64,000 nucleotides of DNA from Lachnospiraceae bacterium Marseille-Q4251 (lineage in GTDB: Bacteria; Bacillota; Clostridia; Lachnospirales; Lachnospiraceae): positions 3,658,001-3,722,000 of the forward strand of contig JAGTTO010000001.1 of the NCBI GenBank assembly GCA_018223435.1, read 5' to 3'. Every line of letters starts with the position of its first letter. Positions within the stretch are counted from its first letter, which is position 1. The notes beneath the pieces were generated by a model, which did not search any database, was not told the DNA's origin, and was given only the letters and a program-made list of their open reading frames with translations. Positions 55,072-63,605 of the stretch are shown one piece after another. A program made the translations under genes and the position numbers.

Positions 55072-55117
55072 TTGACAAACACCCCCCTTCCTTCTATACT
55101 GAAAATAAAAGTTCAGT
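55072..55117 (+). promoter_or_regulatory. Sugar-gene promoter with operator-like dyad
   Basis: TTGACA (55072-55077), 17 bases, TATACT (55095-55100). ACTGAA-AATAAAAG-TTCAGT (55098-55117) overlaps the -10 and start site, a position typical of repressor binding. No regulator gene is adjacent. Confidence 0.65.
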
Positions 55118-55149
55118 CATTAAACTAAGTGTAAAGGAGGATTTTTCTC

Positions 55150-55770
55150 ATGAACCTGATTCCGGTTACGGACGCAAGATTCAAAAAATACGGCCGTATT
55201 GTAAAGGATGTTGATTTCAAAGAACTGATCGAGGAGATGAAGAAGACTCCCTGTCCCGAGGACGTGATTTATGTGGCTTCCGTCCCGGAGCTGGAGGCGC
55301 TTCCTGTTTTTGATGAACTGGTGGAGCGCACTTACGGCGAGATGCCGGTACAGATCGGTTACTGCAATGGAAAAAACAAGCTTTTGAACGCACTGGAATA
55401 CCATCGTTCTTCTGAGATCGACGTGGCAGTCAGCGATCTGGTGCTGATGCTTGGAAAACGCGCAGACATCACCGAGGATTTCCAGTATGATTCTGCAAAT
55501 GTGGAAGCTTTCCTGGTTCCTGCCGGAACGGCTGTGGAGGTTTTTGCCGACACCCTGCATTATGCACCCTGCAACACAGAGGAGAGCGGTTTTCGCATGG
55601 TCGTTGTTCTTCCGAAGGGAACTAACCTGGAGCTCACGAAGAAGCACGAGAACGCCACTGACGAGGAGAAGCTGCTTTTCGGCACAAACAAATGGGTTAT
55701 TGCCCATCCGGATGCAAAGATCGAAGGCGCTTTCAACGGCATCATCGGAGAAAATCTGAAACTCGATTGA
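55150..55770 (+). CDS. DUF4867-family protein (cupin-like), sugar-cluster associated
   Basis: 206 residues. Sequence blocks include FKKYGRIVKDVDFKELIEEM, VPVQIGYCNGKNKL-like MPVQIGYCNGKNKLLNALEY, HRSSEIDVAVSDLVLMLG and VEAFLVPAGTAVEVFADTLH, the last resembling a cupin strand with a metal-type Glu/His pair. This fits DUF4867, found beside sugar isomerase and kinase genes. It may be a sugar mutarotase, isomerase or hydrolase; the exact role is unknown. GTAAAGGAGGATTTTTCTC precedes ATG, and the isomerase gene follows after 27 bases. Confidence 0.8.
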   Translation: MNLIPVTDARFKKYGRIVKDVDFKELIEEMKKTPCPEDVIYVASVPELEALPVFDELVERTYGEMPVQIGYCNGKNKLLNALEYHRSSEIDVAVSDLVLMLGKRADITEDFQYDSANVEAFLVPAGTAVEVFADTLHYAPCNTEESGFRMVVVLPKGTNLELTKKHENATDEEKLLFGTNKWVIAHPDAKIEGAFNGIIGENLKLD

Positions 55771-55797
55771 TTTACATACACAAGGAGGATTTTAACA

Positions 55798-57282
55798 ATG
55801 AACAACATTCCCAAAGTAAAAGTTGGTATCGTGGCAGTGAGCCGTGATTGTTTCCCGGAGCCCCTGTCTGTAAACAGAAGAAAAGCTCTTGTGGACGCTT
55901 ACGCAAAAAAATATGATGCAGCAGACATCTACGAATGTCCCGTCTGTATCGTCGAGAGCGAGATCCATATGGTTCAGGCTCTCGAGGATATCAAAAAAGC
56001 CGGTTGTAATGCCCTCTGCGTATACCTTGGAAACTTCGGACCGGAGATCGCCGAGACTCTGCTGGCAAAACATTTTGACGGACCGAAAATGTTTGTTGCA
56101 GCAGCCGAGGAGAGCGGCGACAGCCTGGTAGGCGGAAGAGGAGACGCATACTGCGGTATGCTCAACGCCAGCTACAACCTGAAACTGAGAAACACCAAAG
56201 CATACATCCCCGAGTATCCGGTGGGAGACGCTGAGGACTGCGCCGATATGATCCACGAGTTCCTGCCGATCGCAAGAGCTGTCATCGGTCTTTCCAAACT
56301 GAAAATCATCAGCTTTGGTCCCCGTCCGTTAAACTTCCTGGCCTGCAACGCACCGATTCAGCAGCTTTACAATCTGGGCGTTGAGATCGAGGAGAACTCC
56401 GAGCTGGACCTTTTCGAGGCTTACAACAAACATGCCGGCGATCCGAGAATCCCGGAGGTAGTAAAAGATATGGAGGCAGAGCTGGGCGAGGGCAATATGA
56501 AACCTGAGATCCTGCCGAAACTGGCTCAGTACGAGATCACCCTGCTTGACTGGGTAGAGGCTCACAAGGGCTATCGCGAGTATGTGACCATCGCCGGAAA
56601 ATGCTGGCCTGCATTTCAGACTCAGTTCGGCTTTGTTCCCTGCTATGTAAACAGCCGTCTCACCGGAAGAGGAATCCCCGTATCCTGTGAGGTAGATATC
56701 TACGGAGCACTCAGCGAGTTCATCGGAACCTGCATCAGCGAGGATGCCGTTACTCTGCTGGATATCAACAACACCGTTCCGAAGGATATGTACAAAGAGA
56801 GCATCGAGGGCAAATTCCCCTACACACTGAAAGATACCTTCATGGGCTTCCACTGCGGAAATACCTGCTCCAGAAAACTGGCTTTCTGCTCCATGAAATA
56901 CCAGTTCATCATGGCAAGATCCCTTCCGGAAGAGGTAACTCAGGGAACCCTCGAAGGCGACATCGCACCGGGCGACATCACCTTCTATCGTCTGCAGAGC
57001 ACCGCAGACTGCAAGCTCCGCGCTTATGTGGCACAGGGCGAGGTTCTTCCGGTAGCAACCAAATCCTTCGGTTCCATCGGTATCTTCGCAATTCCGGAGA
57101 TGGGAAGATTTTACCGTCACGTTCTGATTGAGAAGAATTATCCGCATCACGGAGCCGTTGCTTTCGGTCATTACGGAAAAGCACTCTATGAAGTATTCAA
57201 ATACATTGGGGTGGATGTAGAGGAGATCGGTTTCAATCAGCCGAAGGGCATGCTCTACAAGACTGAGAATCCCTTCGCCTGA
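55798..57282 (+). CDS. L-fucose/L-arabinose isomerase-family protein
   Basis: 494 residues. The start KVGIVAVSRDCFPEPLSVNR and the blocks LGNFGPEIAETLLAKHFDGP, ISFGPRPLNFLACNAPIQQL and VSCEVDIYGALSEFIGTCIS are typical of the FucI-like branch. Metal-binding Glu/Asp/His residues likely lie in EVDIYGAL, LDINNTVP and FHCGNTCSRK. It should interconvert an aldose and a ketose, perhaps L-fucose or D-arabinose. The fucosidase at 59711 supports a fucose role but does not prove it. Codon use suggests strong expression. AAGGAGG precedes ATG. Confidence 0.85.
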   Translation: MNNIPKVKVGIVAVSRDCFPEPLSVNRRKALVDAYAKKYDAADIYECPVCIVESEIHMVQALEDIKKAGCNALCVYLGNFGPEIAETLLAKHFDGPKMFVAAAEESGDSLVGGRGDAYCGMLNASYNLKLRNTKAYIPEYPVGDAEDCADMIHEFLPIARAVIGLSKLKIISFGPRPLNFLACNAPIQQLYNLGVEIEENSELDLFEAYNKHAGDPRIPEVVKDMEAELGEGNMKPEILPKLAQYEITLLDWVEAHKGYREYVTIAGKCWPAFQTQFGFVPCYVNSRLTGRGIPVSCEVDIYGALSEFIGTCISEDAVTLLDINNTVPKDMYKESIEGKFPYTLKDTFMGFHCGNTCSRKLAFCSMKYQFIMARSLPEEVTQGTLEGDIAPGDITFYRLQSTADCKLRAYVAQGEVLPVATKSFGSIGIFAIPEMGRFYRHVLIEKNYPHHGAVAFGHYGKALYEVFKYIGVDVEEIGFNQPKGMLYKTENPFA

Positions 57283-57366
57283 GTATTCGGTTTACACTTT
57301 GCCTGCCGGACTTATCGACTATGAAGTAAACAGTGGATTGCAGCAATCCATCTGACAAAAGAAAAG

Positions 57367-57408
57367 GCCGGACTGCTTAAGATTTGTCACAGGCAGTCCG
57401 GCTTTCTT
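57367..57408 (+). terminator. Terminator between the isomerase and kinase genes
   Basis: GCCGGACTGC (57367-57376) pairs perfectly with GCAGTCCGGC (57393-57402), then TTTCTT. Partial termination would lower kinase expression relative to the isomerase. Upstream at 57347-57363 is a TGGATTG-CAG-CAATCCA hairpin. Confidence 0.75.
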
Positions 57409-57482
57409 ATATCAAAAAGAAGTGGCGATTCAGAAGGCTTCCCAATGGCTGTTTTTTGAATCGTTACAAGAGGAGAAAGATT

Positions 57483-58952
57483 ATGTATTATATTGGAGTA
57501 GACCTTGGTACTTCCGCTGTCAAACTGCTTCTCATGGAGGCGGACGGTACCATCAGAAATGTGGTTTCAAAGGAATATCCCTTATACTTCCCCCATCCGG
57601 GCTGGTCAGAACAGAAGCCGGAGGACTGGTGGAACGCTGTGGTGGAAGGTATCCAGGAGCTGGTGCCGGAAGAAACTAGGGAAAAAGTGGCCGGCATGAG
57701 CTTCGGCGGTCAGATGCACGGTCTTGTTATGCTGGATGAAAATGATGAGGTGATCCGTCCTGCGATCCTCTGGAATGACGGAAGAACCGGAAAAGAGACA
57801 AACTACTTAAATGAAGTGATCGGAAAAGACAAGCTTTCCGAGTACACCGCCAACATCGCTTTCGCAGGCTTTACTGCCCCGAAGATTCTCTGGGTAAAAG
57901 AGAACGAGCCGGAAAATTTTGCCCGGATCAGCAAGATCATGCTGCCGAAGGATTACCTGGCTTACCGTTTGACCGGAACCTTCTGCACGGACGTGTCCGA
58001 TGCCTCCGGTATGCTGATTTTCGATGTGAAAAACAAATGCTGGTCTGAAGAGATGCTGAAGATTTGCGGCATCCGTAAAGATCAGGTGGCAAAGATTTAC
58101 GAAAGCTATGAGTGCGTCGGCACGCTGAAGCCGGAAGTGGCAGCTCTTTTAAAACTGCCGGAAAGCGTCAGAGTGGCAGCGGGAGCCGGAGATAACGCAG
58201 CGGCAGCCGTGGGAACCGGAACCGTCGGCGACGGCCAGTGCAATATCTCTCTTGGAACCTCCGGAACGATCTTTGTGTCCAGTGAAAAGTTCTGTGTGGA
58301 TAGCAACAATGCCCTTCATGCTTTTGCCCACGCGAATGGCAAATATCATCTGATGGGCTGCATGCTGAGTGCCGCTTCCTGCAACAAGTGGTGGATGGAC
58401 GAGATCATTGGCACGAAGGATTATGCAGGCGAGCAGGAGAAGATCACAAAGCTCGGAGAAAATCATGTATTTTTCCTTCCTTATCTGATGGGCGAGCGTT
58501 CTCCCCACAACAATCCGGACGCCCGCGGAACCTTCATTGGCATGAGCATGGACACCACGAGAGCCGACATGACCCAGGCTGTTCTGGAAGGTGTGGCTTT
58601 CGCCATCCGTGATTCCTTCGAGATCGCCAGATCCCTCGGTATCCCCATCACCCGAACCAAGATCTGCGGCGGCGGAGCCAAGAGCCCTCTCTGGAGAAAG
58701 ATCGTGGCCAACGTGCTTGGCATTCCCGTGGACATCATGAAGAGCGAGGAAGGTCCCGGCCTTGGCGGAGCCATGCTGGCAGCCGTGGTCTGCGGCGAGT
58801 ACACCTCCGTTGAGGATGCCGCTTCCCACATCGTCAAAGTTGTGGACACCGTAGAACCCGATCCCGACCTCGTAAAGAAATACGATGAAAAATACCGGAA
58901 ATTCGCAAAAATTTACCCGGCACTGAAAGATATCTATTCAGAGATCATCTGA
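57483..58952 (+). CDS. FGGY-family carbohydrate kinase (xylulokinase-like)
   Basis: 489 residues. The start YYIGVDLGTSAVKLLLMEAD and HPGWSEQKPEDWW are those of XylB-type xylulokinases; others are GMSFGGQMHGLVMLDENDEV, the catalytic aspartate region TDVSDASGMLIFDV and the ATP-site CGGGAKSPLWRKIVANVLG. In this context, behind a FucI-like isomerase and ahead of a fucosidase, the substrate may be L-fuculose or another ketose instead of D-xylulose. ATG 57483 has AAGAGGAGAAAG upstream; a longer frame from 57384 crosses the terminator and is rejected. Confidence 0.9.
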   Translation: MYYIGVDLGTSAVKLLLMEADGTIRNVVSKEYPLYFPHPGWSEQKPEDWWNAVVEGIQELVPEETREKVAGMSFGGQMHGLVMLDENDEVIRPAILWNDGRTGKETNYLNEVIGKDKLSEYTANIAFAGFTAPKILWVKENEPENFARISKIMLPKDYLAYRLTGTFCTDVSDASGMLIFDVKNKCWSEEMLKICGIRKDQVAKIYESYECVGTLKPEVAALLKLPESVRVAAGAGDNAAAAVGTGTVGDGQCNISLGTSGTIFVSSEKFCVDSNNALHAFAHANGKYHLMGCMLSAASCNKWWMDEIIGTKDYAGEQEKITKLGENHVFFLPYLMGERSPHNNPDARGTFIGMSMDTTRADMTQAVLEGVAFAIRDSFEIARSLGIPITRTKICGGGAKSPLWRKIVANVLGIPVDIMKSEEGPGLGGAMLAAVVCGEYTSVEDAASHIVKVVDTVEPDPDLVKKYDEKYRKFAKIYPALKDIYSEII

Positions 58953-58956
58953 AATT

Positions 58957-59002
58957 GAAAAAACAGACCAGCTGTGGCGTGAGTGCTATGGCTGGTCTGT
59001 TT
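58957..59002 (+). terminator. Kinase gene terminator
   Basis: AAACAGACCAGC (58961-58972) pairs perfectly with GCTGGTCTGTTT (58991-59002). A second imperfect hairpin follows at 59030-59073 (GGGG-TGCT-CAA-ATCAT arms). Confidence 0.8.
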
Positions 59003-59113
59003 CAGTATCAGAGCATTTAAGAAAGATAAGGGGTTGCTGCAATCATTTATTCTGATGATTTTGTAGCAGCCCCTTTAAAGTACTACAACGGAGAACTTCT
59101 GTATAAGTTTCGA

Positions 59114-59414
59114 TTGACTGCATATTGCAAAATTTCAAAATTAGTCATCAAAAATAAGGCCTCCAGTTGACCGCAAATCTAAAAAACTTCAATTGCAGTC
59201 ATGCAAGATTAGAAAATATTTGACTGCAATTCCTAAAAATTCCAAATGCAGTCAATAAAATACCGAAAATATTTGACTGCAAATCCCCAAAATGCCAAAT
59301 GCAGTCAATGACCACCCCGAAAATGCATGACTGTAACTCCCAAAACTCCAAATGCAGTCAATGACCACCAAAAAAACACATGACTGCAACTCTCAAAATT
59401 CCAAAATAAGTCAA
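59114..59414. repeat. Six-unit tandem palindrome array, 53-base period
   Basis: Left half-sites TTGACTGCA or close variants occur at 59114, 59167, 59220, 59273, 59327 and 59380 (steps 53, 53, 53, 54, 53). Each is followed after 17-19 bases by TGCAGTCA(A) (59194, 59247, 59300, 59353) or a decayed form (AGTCA at 59143, AAGTCAA at 59408). Loops share an A-rich pattern like AATCCCNAAAANTCCAAA; the 17-20 base linkers vary more, the last two sharing TGACCACC. The middle units are most regular. No protein frame is evident. The 758-base gap 58953-59710 otherwise holds terminators, a possible gene remnant and the GH95 promoter. Confidence 0.8.
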
Positions 59415-59582
59415 ATGCTCCCATATTCACTTATCTCCACCCACCATATAGTCATACCCTGCCAGTCTGACGTAAGCCCCATATTTTTTGACCTTAAGCA
59501 GAAAAGGATGCTCGAAGGGAAAGGCGGCCAGCCTGTCCCTTCGAATAAATCTTTTTTCCAGAAACACAGTCCCTCTTTTAAA

Positions 59583-59659
59583 ATGCCAAGAATCCTGGCA
59601 TCTTTTGTTGAAAATTGATAAAAAAACAGGTTGCCGAAAGCAGTTTTTTATTATATGAT
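59583..59659 (+). promoter_or_regulatory. Hairpin and promoter before the GH95 gene
   Basis: ATGCCA/TGGCAT (about 59583-59601) followed by TCTTTTGTT is terminator-like. TTGCCG (59631-59636), 17 bases and TATGAT (59654-59659) then form a likely promoter about 50 bases before the fucosidase ATG. Confidence 0.55.
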
Positions 59660-59710
59660 GAAGGTGCGTTAAACGACAGAAAGAGCTGACTGAAATGGAG
59701 GAGGCAAAAG

Positions 59711-62020
59711 ATGAAGCTGTATTATGATCAGCCTGCCAGAAACTGGCATGAGAGCCTTCCGATGGGAAACGGAAGACTGGGCGCAACGGTGTATGGGGGA
59801 ACGAAAAAAGAGACACTGGCGCTGAACGAGGACACACTCTGGTCAGGTTATCCGGAGAAAACACAGAAGGAACTTCCGGAAGGATACCTGACCAAGGTCC
59901 GAGAGCTGACAGAGAAACGGGAGTATCAGAAAGCGCTGGACTATCTGCAGGACTGCTTCAAGACTTCTGAAGATGTGCAGATGTATATACCTTTTGGAAA
60001 TCTCTGCATGGAAATGCTGGGTGAGGAGGAGATTTCCGATTACCACAGAGAACTCTGCCTGGATACGGCGGAGGTGATTGTCGCTTATAAGAACCATGGC
60101 GCACAGGTGGAGAAACGCTGCCTGATCAGCCGGCCGGCTCAGGCGCTGGTTTACCACATTCTTTCAGAGGAAGCTTTTTCTCTGAAGATCTATGTGGAGG
60201 GCGGTTATCCCAAGGAGACCAGCTGTGAGGCGGGCATTTTAAAGACCAAAGGCCATTGCCCCGGAAGAGTGCCCTTTACCGTAGGAGAGGGAGGCTCCGA
60301 GAAAGCCGTTCCCGTTTTCCCGGAGGAGCCGGAGAAACAGGGTATGTGGTACGAAGGCTGGGGAAAAGTTGTGACTGACGGCGAGGTGGAAGAGGCAGGA
60401 GACGCTCTCATCGTGAAAAATGCGAAGGAGCTGACCCTCTATTATGACATCCGCACCAGCTTTAACGGCTATGACAAACATCCGGTGCTGGAAGGCATTT
60501 CACCGGTGCCGCTTCTGGAAAAAGATCTTACCTGCGCGGAGAAATCCTATGCGTCTCTTCGGACCGAGCATCTGGTGGAGTATGAGACCTATTATGACCG
60601 CGTCCGCCTTTCTCTCGGCGAGGAAGAGGAGGACCGGGATCTTCGCCAGCGCCTGATCGATTTCAAAGATCATCCCGAGGATATCGGACTTAGCGCTCTT
60701 CTTTTCCAGTACGGAAGATATCTTCTGATCGCGTCCTCAAGACCGGGTACCCAGGCGGCAAACCTCCAGGGAATCTGGAATGCGGAGCTGGTTCCGCCCT
60801 GGTTCTCCGATTACACGATCAATATCAACACAGAGATGAACTACTGGCCCGCCGGCCTCTGCAACCTGGCGGAGATGGGCGAGCCTCTGGTGAAGCTCTG
60901 TGAGGAGCTGGCAGCCGACGGAAAAGAGACGGCGAAAAATTACTTTGGCGTGAACGGAGCCTGCAGCTTCCACAATGCGGATATCTGGAGAAAAACGACT
61001 CCAGCAGACGGTCTCGCTCAGTGGAACTTCTGGCCCATGGGTTATGCGTGGCTCTGCCGGAACCTTTTCGACCAGTATCTCTTTACCGAGGACAGAGAGT
61101 ATCTGGAGCGGATCTATCCGGTGCTGAAAGAAAATGTGCGCTTCTGTGTGGAGTCCGCTGTTCATACGGGAAAAGGCTATGCGGCTTCTCCTGCCACTTC
61201 CCCGGAAAACGAATTTTTCTTTGAAAATGTAAAGCTCACCGTGGCTCAGTATACAGAAAACGAGAACGCCATCGTGAGAAACCTTCTGAGAGATTACCTG
61301 GAAGCCAGCGCGATTCTTGGAATCAAAGATGAGCTGACAGAAAAAGCGGAACTGGTGAGAAGTCAGATGGTACCGACCGCCATCGGAAGCGAGGGTCAGA
61401 TTCTGGAGTGGAACGAAGAGTTTGGAGAAGTGGATCGGCATCACCGCCACCTTTCCCATCTCTACGAGCTGCATCCGGGCCGCGGAATCACAGAAGATAC
61501 ACCGGCTCTTTACGAGGCTGCAAGAAACAGCCTGTTGAGAAGAGGCGACGAGGGTACCGGCTGGAGCCTGGCCTGGAAGATTCTGATGTGGGCGAGAATG
61601 AAAGATGGCGCTCATGTGGGAGAGCTCCTGAACCATATCCTCCGTCTGGTGGAGCCCGATGGATCCACACATATGACTGGAGGCGGCGTTTATGCCAACA
61701 TGCTCTGCGCCCATCCGCCCTATCAGATCGACGGAAACTTCGGTTATACGGCCGGAGTGGCAGAGTCCCTGCTTCAGAGCCATGCCGGAGTGATTGATAT
61801 TCTCCCGGCACTGCCCACGAGATGGAGCAAGGGTGAGGTGACTGGTCTCAAAGCCAGAGGAAATATCACCGTGGACATTACCTGGGAAAATAGCAAAGTG
61901 GAAGCACAGCTCTACTCCGACACAGACAAGACCGTTTCTGTCCGCATCGGAAAAGAAGAGCAGGCTGAGATCGAGCTCAAAGCCGGCATGCTTTACATCC
62001 TGGATGGGGAACTGAACTAA
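59711..62020 (+). CDS. Glycoside hydrolase family 95 alpha-L-fucosidase
   Basis: 769 residues. The GH95 opening YYDQPARNWHESLPMGNGRLGATVYGG with LNEDTLWSGYPE is diagnostic. The (alpha/alpha)6 barrel contains PGTQAANLQGIWNAELVPPW, TININTEMNYWPAGLCNLAE, AASPATSPENEFFF and VDRHHRHLSHLYELHPGRGI, and the end has HPPYQIDGNFGYTAGVAESL. It inverts and releases terminal, mainly alpha-1,2-linked, L-fucose from host or milk glycans. There is no signal peptide, so it acts inside the cell on imported oligosaccharides. GGAGGAGGCAAAAG precedes ATG. No transporter gene is adjacent. Confidence 0.93.
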   Translation: MKLYYDQPARNWHESLPMGNGRLGATVYGGTKKETLALNEDTLWSGYPEKTQKELPEGYLTKVRELTEKREYQKALDYLQDCFKTSEDVQMYIPFGNLCMEMLGEEEISDYHRELCLDTAEVIVAYKNHGAQVEKRCLISRPAQALVYHILSEEAFSLKIYVEGGYPKETSCEAGILKTKGHCPGRVPFTVGEGGSEKAVPVFPEEPEKQGMWYEGWGKVVTDGEVEEAGDALIVKNAKELTLYYDIRTSFNGYDKHPVLEGISPVPLLEKDLTCAEKSYASLRTEHLVEYETYYDRVRLSLGEEEEDRDLRQRLIDFKDHPEDIGLSALLFQYGRYLLIASSRPGTQAANLQGIWNAELVPPWFSDYTININTEMNYWPAGLCNLAEMGEPLVKLCEELAADGKETAKNYFGVNGACSFHNADIWRKTTPADGLAQWNFWPMGYAWLCRNLFDQYLFTEDREYLERIYPVLKENVRFCVESAVHTGKGYAASPATSPENEFFFENVKLTVAQYTENENAIVRNLLRDYLEASAILGIKDELTEKAELVRSQMVPTAIGSEGQILEWNEEFGEVDRHHRHLSHLYELHPGRGITEDTPALYEAARNSLLRRGDEGTGWSLAWKILMWARMKDGAHVGELLNHILRLVEPDGSTHMTGGGVYANMLCAHPPYQIDGNFGYTAGVAESLLQSHAGVIDILPALPTRWSKGEVTGLKARGNITVDITWENSKVEAQLYSDTDKTVSVRIGKEEQAEIELKAGMLYILDGELN

Positions 62021-62033
62021 AAAATATTTTGTA

Positions 62034-62072
62034 CGCCTTACCTCCGTTTTGCGCTGGTAAGGCGGTTTTTTT
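62034..62072 (+). terminator. GH95 terminator
   Basis: CGCCTTAC (62034-62041) pairs perfectly with GTAAGGCG (62057-62064), then GTTTTTTT. Confidence 0.85.
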
Positions 62073-62153
62073 GTACCTTTGTTCCATTGTAAACCCCGGA
62101 AAAACATGGTATCCTAAGCATGTTTGAGAACAAAAGAAAGAGTGATTTTTCCT

Positions 62154-62819
62154 ATGAAGAAATTATGTATATTCGACCTGGACGGTACGCTGGCCAGCAC
62201 GTTGGAGTCCATGGCTGTGGCGGCCAACCGGGTATTAAGAGAGATGAACCTTCCGGAACAGCCCACAGAAAGTTTTAAATATTTTGCAGGAGACGGGGCG
62301 AAGGAGCTTTGCCGCCGTTGCCTTCGGGCGGCCGGGGACGCGGAGTGCAGCCAGTATGAGGAGATGTACCGGAAATACCGGGAATATTTCAGCGAGACCT
62401 GTATGTACAAAGTCGTTCCCTACGAGGGGATTCCGGAGCTTCTGGAAAAGCTCAAAGCAGCAGGCATCAAAATTTCCGTCCTTTCCAACAAGCCCCATGC
62501 CCAGGCGGTGGACGTGGTGGAGACCCTGTTTGGAAAAGGCTATTTTGACGCGGTCCAGGGGCAGACCGACAGCGTTCCGAGAAAGCCGTCCCCCATCGGG
62601 GCCAACCGTCTCGCGGAGCATTTCCGGGCGGAGAAAAAGGACTGCCTCTACATCGGCGATACTGCCACCGATATGGAAACTGGAAAAGCAGCGGAAATGG
62701 AAACCGTGGGCGTTCTCTGGGGCTTCCGTGACCGGAAGGAGCTGGAGGAGAGCAAGGCCTGTCACATCGCAGAGAAGCCGGAGGAGATCTTTTTGTTTGC
62801 GATAGAAAAGGAGGATTGA
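62154..62819 (+). CDS. HAD-superfamily phosphatase, phosphoglycolate-phosphatase-like
   Basis: 221 residues. Motif I KLCIFDLDGTLASTLESMAV, motif II SVLSNKPHAQAVDVVETL, motif III lysine in SVPRKPSPIGANRL and motif IV CLYIGDTATDMETGKAAEME define a Gph-like enzyme with a helical cap. It may remove 2-phosphoglycolate or another sugar phosphate. The ribosome site is weak (GAAAGAGTG). The next HAD gene starts 4 bases after its stop. An upstream TTG would add ten residues but lacks support. Confidence 0.85.
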   Translation: MKKLCIFDLDGTLASTLESMAVAANRVLREMNLPEQPTESFKYFAGDGAKELCRRCLRAAGDAECSQYEEMYRKYREYFSETCMYKVVPYEGIPELLEKLKAAGIKISVLSNKPHAQAVDVVETLFGKGYFDAVQGQTDSVPRKPSPIGANRLAEHFRAEKKDCLYIGDTATDMETGKAAEMETVGVLWGFRDRKELEESKACHIAEKPEEIFLFAIEKED

Positions 62820-62822
62820 CCG

Positions 62823-63605
62823 ATGATAAAACTCATTGCCAGCGATCTGGACGGAACCCTTCTTTTAAACCATGCCCAGTCCTTAAATCCCGGCACCGCA
62901 AAGCTCATTCATGAGCTGACGAAGCAGGGCAGGATTTTTGCCGCAGCCAGCGGCCGCCAGTATCCGAATCTTTACCGGTTGTTCCACGGTGTGGAGGATG
63001 AGATTGCCTATATCTGCGAGAACGGTGCTCTGGTTATGTATCAGGGTGAGGTTGTCGATAAACATATCATTGACCGGGAGCTCGGTCAGAAGATCATGAA
63101 GATCATTCTGGATCATGGGGACACGGAGGTTCTTCTTTCTGGCATGAACACCTGTTATGTGCAGCCAAAAGACCCGGCCTATGCGGAGCATCTGATCCAT
63201 GTGGTAAAAAATAACGTCACTGTGGTGGATGACATTTTCAAAGTGGAAGAGCCGTATATTAAAATTTCGCTTTATGAAAAGAACGGTTCCCAGCATTACG
63301 AAGAGTGGGCGGAACGCTTCAAAGGGCTGATGCGGGTTGTGACTTCCGGCATGGAGTGGCTGGATACGATCCAGGAGGGCGTGGACAAAGGCTCTGCGAT
63401 GCGGGCTCTGGAAAAGCGTTTCAACGTCAAACCGGAGGAGATCATGGCCTTCGGTGACAATTACAATGATCTGGAGATGCTGGCCGAGGTGAAAAACGGC
63501 GTGGCCATGGAAAATTCTCCCGAGGCGGTGAAGAAGCTCTGCCCTTACCGCACAGCCCTGGTGGAGGACACTCTACGGGAAATTCTGGAGGGAAAATATG
63601 ATTAA
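62823..63605 (+). CDS. Cof-type HAD phosphatase (first of tandem pair)
   Basis: 260 residues. Motif I LIASDLDGTLLLNHAQSLNP, motif II AAASGRQYPNLYRLF, a C2B cap (about residues 80-185), the lysine in VDKGSAMRALEKRFNV and motif IV MAFGDNYNDLEMLAEVKNGV. Cof enzymes dephosphorylate sugar phosphates, FMN or PLP; substrate unknown here. AAAGGAGGATTGACCG precedes ATG. It overlaps the next, related gene by 8 bases. Confidence 0.9.
   Translation: MIKLIASDLDGTLLLNHAQSLNPGTAKLIHELTKQGRIFAAASGRQYPNLYRLFHGVEDEIAYICENGALVMYQGEVVDKHIIDRELGQKIMKIILDHGDTEVLLSGMNTCYVQPKDPAYAEHLIHVVKNNVTVVDDIFKVEEPYIKISLYEKNGSQHYEEWAERFKGLMRVVTSGMEWLDTIQEGVDKGSAMRALEKRFNVKPEEIMAFGDNYNDLEMLAEVKNGVAMENSPEAVKKLCPYRTALVEDTLREILEGKYD

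Noticed and set aside
57384..57482. N-terminal extension of the FGGY kinase
   Set aside because: It runs through a perfect terminator hairpin and adds sequence not found in the family.
59114..59414. CRISPR array
   Set aside because: The regular 53-base step is suggestive, but half-sites vary, loops and linkers are both partly conserved, and no cas gene is near.
60737..62107. Long minus-strand open frame over the GH95 gene
   Set aside because: It is the mirror of a gene with clear GH95 motifs; the composition is that of an antisense shadow.
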